Assembly (NCBI RefSeq): GCF_000208745.1
Contig: NC_030851.1
Coordinates: 30,352,912 to 30,416,911 of the forward strand
Length of the DNA: 64,000 nt
Direction of reading: 5' to 3'
Source of the DNA: Theobroma cacao
Lineage: Eukaryota > Streptophyta > Magnoliopsida > Malvales > Malvaceae
The notes below the pieces were generated by a model, which saw only the letters and a program-made list of their open reading frames with translations, searched no databases and had not been told where the DNA came from. Position numbers and translations under genes: made by a program. How positions within the stretch are numbered: position 1 is the stretch's first letter; each line of letters starts with the position of its first letter. Below are positions 24,731 to 36,125 of the stretch, one piece after another.

Positions 24731-26500
24731 ACTTTTAGGCTCATTCTAACAGAAAAATAATTCAAAGGATAAATTTCTCATCAATCAAAGAAACCCATCT
24801 ACTTTTATTTGCCTCCAAAATAGGATCAAAACACCTTGAAAGATGATAAAACACTATCAAACAGAAAAGTGGTAATGGAGCTTGGTCTAAAGATTTGTTG
24901 TTTCCTAAATAAATAAAAAGGCAGTGATGACATATACTCCTATGAAACACTTGAGGCAGAATGTATATGTTAATAACCCATGAAATCTTATAGCCATAAA
25001 AAATTTACTCAAAAGAGAGGTAAAAAAAATAACTCAAGAAACCAAAAAAATTACACAGTGGATTGACCTTTGCCACAAGACAGAAAACAAAGAGAAAGCA
25101 TAAACTGGAAGACCGAAGCCAAAAGAGAGAAAAAGAAGTAAAGAAAGAAAGAAGAAAAAAGAGACAAACGAAGGAAGAACAAGAAAAGGAGACAACATAG
25201 GGCGATGAATAGATTGAAAAAAAGATGAGAAAGAAAAATTTATTTCGCACGCCACTTCTGCATGTTAATCTTATATCAAGAGTAATTGCAAGTCAATCAT
25301 AATTACCCATGTGTGATCAACCTCAATCGCTAAGTTGCAAAAATCATATGAGCACAATCCCCTAATTACATGGACAGACAATAATAATAATAATAATAAG
25401 AAAAAGTAAATCGAGGTCACCCTTTTGTTCACTCGCCAAGTGCACTTTTCTAGTGGTATTCCAACATTTAAAGATAAAGAACACCAGCCAAATTTGAAAA
25501 AAATAAAAAAATCGGTAAGAGTCAATTTAAGGAAAAAAATGAAAAACAAAGGGAAAAAAATTGGTGTGATTGAGAAAAGGGATTTTGGGTTTTCTCAAAG
25601 AGAGAGAGTGTTTGAGTGTGAAAGAAAAGATAAAAAGAAAAGAAAGGGACACAAGAGAAGGGAAGAAGACAAAATTCTAGATAGGAAAAAAGTATCCAAT
25701 TTATTTTTGGGCAGATGGCAATCATGGGTGAAAAGAGCAAGGTGAGGAAGGAAAGAGAAAAAGAACTTATAAGTCAAAAATACTTTCCAAACATGTTAAA
25801 CTATCAAAAAAAGATTTTAAGTGTCAAAAGGATAATTATTTTATTTTATTATAGTTCATATGAGTGGTAAATTCAAATTATTTTATTAAATAGCGTAACA
25901 AATTTGGATCTCATTTTTTTTAATCTTAAAAGCTTAATATAAAATTTTGGTTCTAAAATAAAAAGTTACGAAGAGTATTCATTTAATGATATTCAAGAAA
26001 AGAAAATAAGTAGAATATTTAAAATTAAAAACGAACAAAATAAAATAATTATAGAATTTTGTATATGATCTTATTGTAAATAGAGTATTAATATGGGTTT
26101 TACTAATGAGTGTATAACAATTTAAAAACTTTAAATATTCGAATTCAATGATAAGTATATATGTTTTAAATTTTTATATATTTTTTCATTGTAATCGAAA
26201 TAATATATTTTTTATACTAAAATAATGTCAAAATTTGTCTTTTCATCGTAAAAACAGTAAATTGCAGCTCAACGGTAATTCAAAAAGTTGTTAATCAGGT
26301 ACAAAAGAAAAAGTCTTGGGCGTACACTCACTAATTTTAAAAGCTCGTCTCGCCACGTTGCTGTAAATCCCCGGGCAAGACGAAAAGGATCCCCTTCCCC
26401 TCCTCATCGTCAGCAAAACTAATGTCAATTTTAAAAAGCTGACCCAAATTTTCCCCAACAACCCAAGCGGACCTTTCTCCCTCAATATCCAACTCCAAAC
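24731..26500. other. Intergenic region with a strand-biased purine tract
   Basis: About 25020-25240 and 25490-25780 are rich in A and G on the plus strand (runs such as AAGAAAGAAAGAAGAAAAAAG). This generates spurious Phe/Ser/Leu-rich ORFs on the minus strand. An (AAT)n microsatellite lies at about 25380-25402. No gene is supported. The last few hundred bases must hold the promoter of the gene at 26592, but I see no convincing TATA box. Confidence 0.5.
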
Positions 26501-26504
26501 CCTA

Positions 26505-26522
26505 ATGGCTACCAAATTTTAG
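26505..26522 (+). other. Short upstream ORF (5 codons) in the presumed 5' UTR
   Basis: ATGGCTACCAAATTTTAG encodes MATKF and stops 69 bp before the main ATG at 26592. Whether it is transcribed depends on the unseen transcription start. Confidence 0.35.
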
Positions 26523-26591
26523 GGCAAATTTTCAATTCTCTCCCTATCCCGAATCGCAATCCAAGCCCAATTCACCCTTTCTTTCCTTCCC

Positions 26592-29500
26592 ATGTCTCGA
26601 TTCTGCCATTGTTGTCTTCTATCGTTATTCTTCTGTGTTTTAGGGTTAGGGTTTGGCGTTGATTTTGGTCAAGCTTTCAAAGTTCCCTTTAGGGTTAAAG
26701 ATGTCCTCCCGGTGCTTCCGCGCCAGATATCTTGGCCGGTGTTGAACAATCTTCACACCCCCGTTGACTTGTTGCCCGCTTTCGTTGGATCGGTTACCCC
26801 AAACAATGGGTCAGTTGAGTGGAAAGGAGCTTGCTTTTACGGCAACGAGGCTCGTCTCGAGTTCACCAAAACCGATCGCAACGATTCGAGATTGGGCGGT
26901 GGAGTTCTTTATCTCACGGTTCGTGTCTTTGGCCATTTAATCACTATGACTGTCGTTATACTTGAAGTTTTTACCGTAATTACAGTTGTTGACAAGTTAT
27001 TTACTTATTTTATGTAATTAATTGTCTGTTTATTGATGGGGTTTGAGTTGAATTACATTTTTCTTGAGTTGTTTTAGAGTGTTAAATAAATTACTTGCTT
27101 TTTCCTTCCTAATTTTGCTATGCTTATCATGGAATTTATTTAAGGCTATTTGTTTATGTTCAGTAGACTGTGGTTATTGGTATTATAATAAGTTTGAGTA
27201 ACTTTGAGTAGTTTATGAACTTGAAATTTTTATTTTTGGTAGACTTCAGATTCCAAATTGAAGAATTATTTTATGAAAAACATTTATTTAATACATTTTG
27301 TAAAACTGTGATTGTTTTACATACTATGCTAAAGTTTGGAGTGCCGATTTTCATTTTGAACTACAAAATGTTTTTCTTCTACAGACATCTGAAGCACACA
27401 GCTGGACCTGTATGGATCTTTATGTTTTTGCAACACCTTACAGGATTACTTGGGATTTCTACTTTTCAGCTCGAGAGCACACATTGACATTTGATTCTTG
27501 GGAAGAACCTGCAGAGTTGGAATATGTATGTTCTGATTAATTTTTTCTCTTTGAATATCAATGCTACTATTTATAAACTGAGCAAAAAAAAAAAAAAGTA
27601 TAATGCATGGAAATGACGTTCTGGTTCATTATTGAGCAGATAAAGCAGCACGGAATCTCTGTATTTCTAATGCCATCAGGAATGCTTGGCACATTGCTTT
27701 CTTTAGTAGATGTATTACCTCTGTTTTCTAATACTGCTTGGGGTCAGAATGCCAACCTTGCTTTTTTGAAAACGCACATGGGTGCTTCGTTTGAAAAACG
27801 TCCTAAGCCATGGCGTGCAGCAATAAATCCAGAAGATGTGCATTCTGGTGACTTTTTGGCAGTGTCAAAGATCCGTGGTAGGTGGGGGGGATTTGAGACA
27901 CTAGAAAAATGGGTGACTGGGGCGTTTGCTGGTCATACTGCGGTCTGCTTGAAGGATGAAATGGGTAATCTATGGGTGGCTGAATCAGGACATGAAAATG
28001 AAAAGGTATGCTATAAATAACACATAGATTGCAGATGAAATATATATTGCTCATTAAAAAAAAAAAAGAAAAAAGAGAAAGGAAGTACCCACAAAGATGT
28101 TAAAATGCTGTCCAGGATTCATTAACTTTTAGTTTTGACACCTTATCTATTTGATGTATGACGTAGCTCCCTTTAAACTATTATCAGATGTTGATCACAC
28201 CTTATCAAGTTGACTTTAACTGTTCCATCATTCTCGCTCTCCTCCTCTTCCTTTCATTGGGGTGAGGGGTATGTAGGAGGGAACTGGGTAGTGTTTCAAT
28301 TAGAATGAGTATGTCTTGGAAATTTAGTATGGATTGGTAGGTATTTGTTCATTATTAAGTATACAAATTTAATGCTTTGCTTTTCAAAAAGAAAAAATGG
28401 TAAATAAATTTAAACCTTATAATTCAAATTAATATATTATGTAATTAAGGTACAAAATCATTCTATTGGATCCAAAAGAAAAATGACTAAATTAGGACAA
28501 CTGTAAACTTAAAATAACTCGAAACTCATTTGAACTTGAATTGACTTACTTAAAACTACCAAATTTGAAACAAAATGAACCAAAATTGATTCAAGACATT
28601 TCCAATGTGAAATTACCATGACTGAAGATAGCCTAACACGAAACAACCATGACTCGAATTGAAAAAAGCTTTAAATAAAAAAAACCATGAACATGAGAAT
28701 TGACCTAAAACACAATCAACCTAACCAATGTCACCCCCAAATCACCCATTTAATGAATGCATGTATATCATGCTCTATTAAAATAAGGTCAAATTCTTCA
28801 TTTTTTTCTTCTTCTATGACTATTCTTTATGGGTGTCGCACTTTTGTTTAGACGGTCAATATGAGCTTTACATCTAATTTTGAAATCAAAGTAAGACTAT
28901 ACAATGTTACTTTTATAGAAAAGAATGTACCATATTAATTTGAAAATTTGAAATTACAACATTTTATTCAAAGATGATTTGTCATTAATATTTTTATGCT
29001 GATAAAGTTATACATAGCCAATCAATCTTTACTTTCTATCTCTCTTTCGAATTCACTTTGGTACTTTAATTGTTTGAATGTAATTGTATATTCTACAAAT
29101 TGAAATTTTCTTTTTTGAGATTTATAACATAATTTGTTTATATGCATTACTCCTCCATCCATTTGTTTGTCCATCTTTCCTTTTTTGAATATCTCAAAAT
29201 TATATCCTCTTTCTTTTTTGAGCACCTAATAGTCTTATTTTTTTATATTACAAATTAAATTATTTTCATGATTTTAATATAAAATATACTAAAGTCTAAG
29301 TTTTTCTTAATTCTTGTGAAAGTCAAATGAGGACAAAGAATTTGGGGCGGAGTGAGTTCTAAGTTTTCTTGCATTTGTTAAGGGTGGAGTGGACTAAGAT
29401 TATTGGATGAGCATTCATGTGGATGATTTGGTTCATGAAAGTTGGTTTTATAAAAGAGCATATTCTTTATTATAAAAGTGGTAGTGATAAACCTACCTAT

Positions 29501-31308
29501 AATTTAAGAAATTGGAAAGGAAATAAAAGGATATCTTTGGAGCTTAATGTATAAATATGAGAACAAAAGGGAAATAACGATTTAAGGAAAATAACTTTGT
29601 CACCTCTAATCAATTTTGCGTGCAAGAAGAATAATTGTTGCTGTACTTCAAAATGTCCAATAAACCTTATATTACTATAGTTGAAGTTAATTAAGAAAGG
29701 ATGAAGAAGTATTTTAAGTGAAATTAGTGAAGTAATTAGGTGAGTTAAATTGATTGTTTAAATTAATTTGAATGGGATTGAGTTATCCGATCATGTGTGT
29801 TGCGATTGTTATTTAGTACTAATTTTGATTCTCATGATAGTATTTATGTTTTGATTGCAATCTAAAAGAAAAAAAAAATCAATAGAACTTAAATTATTTA
29901 GGATAAGATAAATAAAACTATTGAAATAATTTAATTGATAATTAAAAAAGTGATAATCTTTTAATTTAATAAATTCGTAAATTAATAGGGTATTTACATC
30001 ATACACTTTTAATACTTTCGAAGTTCACACTTTTACCTAGACAAGATATCCCATTGGCTTGCATGAATTGTGCAGGGTGAAGAAATTATAGTGGTTATTC
30101 CATGGGACGAATGGTGGGAGCTGTCACTGAAAGACAGTTCTAATCCGCAGATAGCCTTGCTTCCTTTACATCCAGATGTGCGTGAAGATTTCAACTCCAC
30201 TGCAGCATGGGAGTATGCTCGGAGCATGTCAGGCAAGCCATATGGTTATCACAACATGATATTTAGTTGGATAGACACTGTAGCTGACAACTATCCACCA
30301 CCTCTTGATGCTCACTTGGTAGGCTTATTCTCTGATCACTCTGTGCATCTTGAGTATGCGCTGCTGAAGTTGTGTTCTGGGTATAGCAGATGGTTTTCCT
30401 GGCAACACGTTGATGTACTGAGCTTGTTAATGAAGCTTGCTTCCCAAGTCCTAACTAGACGATTTTGATTGCAGGTCATTTCTGTCATGTCTATGTGGAC
30501 TAGGGTGCAGCCAGCATATGCTGCAAATATGTGGAATGAAGCACTAAATAAGCGGTTAGGGACTGAGGTATTGTGCTTATTTCTCTGTTCTTCAATAATT
30601 CTATAATTATGAATTTATGATGAGAGGTGAACCCCCCCTCTTCCTCCTCTACCTCTCTGTCTCTCTAATAAATGATTTTGGACTTTCACTAAAGCAGGAA
30701 CACTGGAAGATATAGGTTACTTAGATAATCTGTTGTCATGGATTTCTTTGGATGAGGTGAAACTTTCTGTGATATGATGAATTTATTACTTTGAACTCTA
30801 CCTATTCAGGATTTGGATTTGTACGGCATTTTAGATGAGACTGAAAGGCGTGGCATAGCCTTTGATCAATTACTCACCATTCCAGAACAAGATGAGTGGG
30901 TATACAGTGATGGGAAATCAACAACATGCGTTGCCTTTATCCTTGAGATGTATAAAGAGGCTGGGGTCTTTGGTCCTATTGCTAACTCTATTCAAGTAAC
31001 TGAATTCACTGTAAGTTTCAATGCTTTGCTTGTCTTTCCATTTCAATGTTGGTTTGACTTGATCCTGTGGGTGGTGACATGAGTTTTTGTTATAGATTCG
31101 TGATGCCTACATGCTTAAGATTTTTGAGAACAACCAGACACGCCTGCCGAGTTGGTGCAACTACAAGGATGGCGGGTTTCCATTCTGTCAGATTCTTGGT
31201 GAGTATTGGATGGAATTGCCACATTATAACACCTTAGAGCCATATGCCAATATGAATGAGAATTGCCCGTCCTTACCTCCAATTTATGATAGGCCCACTA
31301 GATGTTAG
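26592..31308 (+). CDS. Secreted protein of unknown role with a permuted NlpC/P60-like domain, 527 aa
   Basis: Seven exons can be joined without a frame break: 26592-26918, 27385-27525, 27640-28005, 30076-30318, 30475-30567, 30810-31010 and 31096-31308. All introns are GT-AG and phase 0, giving 527 aa. The N-terminus (MSRFCHCCLLSLFFCVLGLGFG) looks like a signal peptide. A central segment has SGDFLAVSK (about 225-232), GHTAVCL (His255) and LWVAESG (Glu271). A later STTCVAFIL carries Cys430. That His-Glu-Cys order is what circularly permuted NlpC/P60 (YiiX-like, papain-fold) proteins show; canonical members have Cys first. I infer a hydrolase or lipid/amide-handling fold; no substrate can be named. 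I recall similar plant proteins only as 'uncharacterized'. Intron 3 (2.07 kb) holds a MITE. The gene is intact and faces the reductase tail to tail. Confidence 0.88.
29150..29356. mobile_element. Stowaway-like MITE in intron 3
   Basis: Terminal inverted repeats CTCCTCCATCCATTTGTTTG.. and ..AATTTGGGGCGGAGTGAG resemble the Stowaway consensus CTCCCTCCGTCCCAAATT and its complement. Length is about 207 bp. The left end abuts TA (29148-29149), the usual target dinucleotide; on the right it is TT, apparently mutated. The interior is AT-rich and non-coding. Confidence 0.7.
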
Positions 31309-31490
31309 GTTTGATATCTCTCTGTTTGTTGCCTAGTGCTCCGTCGTTTATTAAATGCGAAGATGCCTTGATGGAAAATTTACACAACTGTACAAGGACT
31401 ATATATATATCCTATATAATCAATGTCTGTAAATATTGTATTCTATTTTAGTATAATCTAGTTCAATAAAAGTTTTCATTCGTGATTACT
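31309..31490 (+). terminator. 3' UTR and polyadenylation signal of the permuted NlpC/P60-like gene
   Basis: AATAAA occurs at 31465-31470, about 157 bp after the stop. It is preceded by TGTAAATATTGTATT-type U-rich/UGUA sequence, as plant far-upstream elements often are. The neighbour's stop codon on the other strand is at 31800, so the two 3' UTRs nearly meet. Confidence 0.6.
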
Positions 31491-31799
31491 GACATCTGAT
31501 GCACGATTGCTGCTTCTGGTATTATTTGCAAGCGAGGTGGAAGTCAGCAATGCCTTTTTTTTTATTTTATTTAATCACAATGACCAATATCATACTTAAA
31601 TTGCTGCACGTTAAGAAATATCCACGGAATTGTCATTTAATCATATATCATTCCAACACAGACATCATTGTTTCCCAAAAGTGAACTTATTAGTGGATGG
31701 AAGATCTTGCTAGGAGAAAGCTGGATTTGGTTTAGACTTAGGTCTGCAATTCCGTTACCTAATGGCAAGTGGCAACCATTAAAGGAGTTGATGATCAAA

Positions 31800-33068
31800 T
31801 TACATTTCACCATCCCAGATCTCCTCAACTGTCTTGAACGGTCCATATCTGGAGATGTAATCCACTCCAGGGACACCTCTGCTTTGGGGGATCTCACTGA
31901 TCTTGTTCAGCTCGTCCTCATTCAGTGACCAATCGAATATCTCGAGGTTTTGCTTCATTCTCTCCCCATTGAAGCTCTTAACAATCACACCGACCCCTTG
32001 GTCATACGCCCATCTTAGAGATATCTGTTTTCGGAGTCAGTAATCAAACATTCAATGTGTCATGATGAGAAAAAACAAGAACTACTTTTATGGGGGAAAA
32101 AGCACCTGAGCAACAGTTTTCCCTTTTGCCTCTGCAATTTCTTTCAGCACCTCACACTCCAGTACTCTATTGCTGCCCCACCTGGTTCCATTGGCTCCCA
32201 ACGGAGAGTAAGCAGTCAAAAAGATCCCATTTGCTTGGCAAAACTCTCTTAGCTTCTTCTGTTGCCACAGTGGGTTCATCTCCACCTTGTAAACATTGTA
32301 ACTACTTCACTATCATTACTCCAAACCAAATTGCGGTGGACGAGAGAGAGCGAGAGAGCTGTTACCTGGTTAACAGCTGGAGGGATCTTTGCAATGGCGA
32401 CGATGTCTCTCAGCTTTTTGCAGGAAAAATTGCTGACGCCAATAGCCTTTGTGAGACCAAGCCTCTGGCAATCTTCCATGGCTGCCCATACCGAATTGAA
32501 ATCCATGGGGAGGAAGTTTTCCTCCTTTATTGGAAATTCATATGTCCCAGGTTTTGCGCTCATGGGCCAATGAATAAGAAAGAGATCAAGGTACTCCAAC
32601 TTGAGATTTCTGCAGGAATATAATTTTTAGAGATATATATCACGTTCCCATGGACTGAATTGAAAACATTTCATGTACTAAGATTATAATTATATCCTGA
32701 CGGAAAAAATAAAAAGTAAGCAATGTTTACTGTAAGCTCCTCTTAAGGGCAGGGACAACAAGTTCGCCATGAGCATCGCCGCACCATAGCTTGGTAGTGA
32801 TGAAGAGCTCATCTCGAGATTGAATCAATCCTAAGGAAAGTGCTTCTGCGATTCCTGCACCCAGCGGCTCCTCTGACCCATACTTAGCAGCCGTATCAAA
32901 ATGTCTGTAACCAAGTTTGATTGCTTGGAGAATTGCCATTTTTGTAGCTTCTGATCCTACAGGTGGGGAGGCCGCCGTTCCCAAGCCCAAAAGCGGCATT
33001 CTCTTGCCGCTGGAGGGCAGCGCATATTCGGGAATAGTGAAAGAATTTGGCCCCACACAGCTGTCCAT
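31800..33068 (-). CDS. Aldo-keto reductase, AKR4 family (codeinone/methylecgonone reductase-like), 328 aa
   Basis: Four exons on the minus strand: 33068-32731, 32609-32366, 32285-32106 and 32024-31800. They splice in frame with GT-AG introns to 328 aa, a normal AKR length. The protein would be a cytosolic NADPH-dependent (alpha/beta)8-barrel carbonyl reductase. Visible motifs: LGLGTA (27-32); the catalytic tetrad Asp58 and Tyr63 in [10 protein letters not shown], Lys93 in TTKLW, His126 in LFLIHWP; GVSNF; VNQVEMNP; YSPLG; and a C-terminal ..[15 protein letters not shown] end. These place it in plant AKR4, near chalcone/codeinone/methylecgonone reductase-like and deoxymugineic acid synthase-like enzymes; the true substrate cannot be read. 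ATG 33068 is chosen because an in-frame TAG lies 57 bp upstream of it. A partial copy of exon 4 lies at 35317. Confidence 0.93.
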
Positions 33069-33244
33069 CTTCTTAGCGTCAACAACTCGAAACACAGGCT
33101 TTGGTAAATCCGGTGGCTATGTTTGATCATGGCGGGCGTTAGGCAAGCTGGGCTTTTAGATCTTCTTTGGATGGAATTCATCTAATACTATCATATTGGT
33201 AAACAAATTTAATTAGATAAAATATTTGATGCACCTGCAGTGAA

Positions 33245-33253
33245 TTTTATATA
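33245..33253 (-). promoter_or_regulatory. Candidate TATA box of the aldo-keto reductase
   Basis: The minus strand reads TATATAAAA about 180 bp upstream of ATG 33068. Position and sequence suit a plant TATA box. It would place transcription start near 33220, leaving an upstream ATG (33181) in the leader. Confidence 0.45.
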
Positions 33254-33259
33254 CTATCA

Positions 33260-35316
33260 AGTCATTAACTTTTGTTATTAATCTAAAAGAAATAAAAAAT
33301 TAATATTATTTTGAAATTTTATTATTTTAAAAAAAATCAAAGATGAATTTTATTTTATTTTTTATCTTATTATGCATTACATTATCAGCATATCAAATAT
33401 TAATCTAATTAATTATTTAATTCAAGAAGACTCATTGACAGATTCCTTCTTTGTTTAACGAAACTTTTGGTATTTGTTTAATGAGTGCAAGTTGCCACAT
33501 TATTGGCTACCATTTATTTAATGCAACTTATTGTCGGTTCACTGTTGCAATCAAATAATTGGGAAGAGTAATAGTAGTAATAGATTAAAAAATGTATGAA
33601 ATTTTCTATATATTATATTTAATTAAATTTTTATATTTTTATTTTAAATTAAATAATTTTTTATTATTAATTATTATTAATAATTTATCATTTTATACTC
33701 ATATAACGTTGACGTATAAATACAAATAAAAATAAACTCAAGTGTCTTAAAATAGCCGTTTTGGAGGTTTTACATTTTCTATTAATCAAATTAACCAAAC
33801 TCACAACCTCGTAGTTAAAAGTCAGCTACTCTAGTAATTAAGTTAAAAAAATTTGTTATTTGTAAGTTGCTACCCTAAATAATTTATAATAATTGTCAAA
33901 GTAAAATTTATAATCAAGGATTAATTTTTTATTATATTTAATTGATCAAAATTTTAAGGTGATCTTCCTATAGTTAGCATTTAACTACATGTAACCGTAA
34001 ACTTATTACATTTACCATATAATTGAAATATTTGATAAATATTTTTTACTTAGATATCTTGAAAAAAAAATATGAAAGAGATAATGAGCTATAGCTTTAG
34101 TCAATAAGTTATTTAAGGTAAAAATAAGAAAAAAAGTAAAAAAAAAAAGGAATATAAACTTTGAAGGAACTTTATCTTAGATTAAATAAAAAACTAAATC
34201 ACATGAGCTTGATATCAAATGAAATACCAACATCTTAAACATGAACGGGTAATAATGAAAAAAGAAAAAAACTTGTTAACTAATTTGTACTTGTATAATA
34301 GACATCTTGTAGTTAAAGTGTTGATGAAAATTATGAATTAAGTTCTCAAAATCCAATTATTACCATTTATATTTTGTATATTCATTGTAGGATAGATTAT
34401 GTAAAAACTATTAACAAATTAAATCACCAAAATAGGTTCTTTTTGTGTCACTTTGACCTTTTCTCATTTTTTTTTGTCTTTTGCTATTGATAAATAAGTT
34501 GATTGATACTTACTCTCCTCTTTATAATCTACTACTTAAATTGTTTTTTAAAATTTTGAGTTTAATAAGTGAGGAATGAAAAAATAATTAAGAAATAAAA
34601 GGGAAAAAAATACACACAACTTAAAACAATGTTTACCTTTTATTTTATTTTGATATTGGAAATTAAAAATTGGGTCAAAAACGTAGTATTACATATTTTC
34701 ATTATAATAATTTGAAAAATTAAGAACTTAATATAAGAGTTTTTGTCTTTAATTTGGATGCAAAGGACTATAACTTAATACAGTTAAATAGGTATATACA
34801 AATTGCATTCTTATCTTATACATTAGCATAAAAAACATAAAAATTCCACATAAAAGTTTAATTGATCATAGTGATTTTAAGTAAAAAAAGTCAACTTTGA
34901 AATTAAACTAATATGTATAATTTAAATGATTATATGGCAATCATTGTGATTACAATTTTCTTTGTTGGAACATTTAGTGTATTATTATTTTTATTTATGT
35001 TTGTTCTAACATTTTAATGTGTTTAACCATGTTTGTTGGATGTTGACACATTTTAATGTTATTAGCTTATGGTGTTGTTAAAATTTCATAATTTAATTTA
35101 ATTTACTATGTAATTAACATACAAAAAATGAAACTAAAAAAATTAGATCTGAAAATTTGGCTTGAATGTACTAATGCCCAATATTTTAATTGAATTAATT
35201 CGATTACTTTGGTTTAAATAAAATTTTGATCGATTTGGTTAATTTTTTCAACAAATTTAAATAATTTAATTAAGAAAAATTTTTAATCGATTTAATTGAA
35301 TACACGTTCCTACGCT
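33260..35316. other. AT-rich intergenic region
   Basis: Very AT-rich, with many A/T runs and no supported coding or mobile feature. It contains the upstream sequence of the reductase gene. Confidence 0.45.
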
Positions 35317-35455
35317 TAATGACCAATTGAATATCTTAAGGTTTTGCTTCATTCTCTCACCGTTGAAGCTCTTACTATTATAATAATCCCTTGTTCATAA
35401 GCCCATCTTAGACATACCTGATTTTGGATTAGTACTTAACTTTTAATGTGTCTTG
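35317..35455 (-). pseudogene. Relic of aldo-keto reductase exon 4 with its upstream intron end
   Basis: It matches 31924-32060 colinearly: GACCAAT-GAATATCT--AGGTTTTGCTTCATTCTCTC, then TTGAAGCTCTTA, CCCATCTTAGA-ATA, and on into intron 3 sequence (AATGTGTC-TGAT). On the minus strand ..LRWAYEQG.. is readable, then a one-base loss shifts the frame. No other exons of the gene were found nearby. It looks like the remains of a tandem duplicate of the reductase on the same strand. Confidence 0.8.
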
Positions 35456-36125
35456 ATTTTGATAGCTATTTTAAGATTCAAAATTTTAAGTGAATCATTT
35501 ATTAAATATCAAATATAATTTATTTAGTATGTACATAATCAATGTATTAGGGTATAGCTTTTAATTAAATTCAACATCATTTGATAGCAACATTAAAGTC
35601 ATATAAATACTAAATAAAATATATCAAACTCTCAAGCATAGGAAAACTTAACAAATTGTAATAAAACTTCTCTTTAATTATTGACAGTGATAAGCTTATA
35701 TGGTGTTCTTTAATTAGATTCTGGTCAATATATGTGTCTAATACACTATACCCACTCATTTTCTTTAAAATTATCATCCCAGTGGCAAAGTTAAAACATT
35801 TTTATCTTTTGATAGAGGTATAATATATGTAGGCTTTGGACATTTTGTCACATTTATAGCCTAGAAAAATTTTCGTAAGCATGTAGCTGAAGAATTATAA
35901 CTCCTTGCTTAATAGTTCATCAACTACTATTAACATAGTTTTTTTTTTTTAAAACCTACTATTAACATAGTTTTGCTTCAATGGCGCCAAATAATTGATG
36001 ATCATATTGTATGTCACAAATTAATAAAACATCTATTAAAATATAATATATGTGAAATAATAATTAATACAACAATTTATTTATCTAATAAGTAAATAAA
36101 TAGTTAGTTTTTAGGGGTATATGTA
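35456..36125. other. AT-rich DNA, probably decayed copia LTR; isolated tRNA-Asp-like primer motif
   Basis: This follows the polypurine tract of the copia remnant, so part may be its 3' LTR, but no partner LTR is available to prove it. The minus strand at about 35979-35996 reads TTTGGCGCCATTGAAGC, similar to an Athila primer site but without a recognisable LTR beside it. Confidence 0.35.

Noticed and set aside
25005..25777. Several Phe/Leu/Ser-rich ORFs that look like membrane peptides
   Set aside because: They are the reverse of purine-rich low-complexity DNA, and frames on the same strand overlap.
30319..30468. Extension of exon 4 of the permuted NlpC/P60-like gene to the stop at 30468
   Set aside because: A good GT donor at 30319 and AG acceptor at 30474 join conserved sequence in frame; the extension would truncate the protein before its Cys430 motif. 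It could exist as a retained-intron transcript.
31637..32623. Plus-strand ORFs opposite the reductase exons
   Set aside because: They are antisense shadows of well-supported coding exons and cross its introns without splice logic.
33069..33095. Reductase start at 33095
   Set aside because: That codon is GTG. The first in-frame ATG is 33068, and an in-frame stop lies just upstream.
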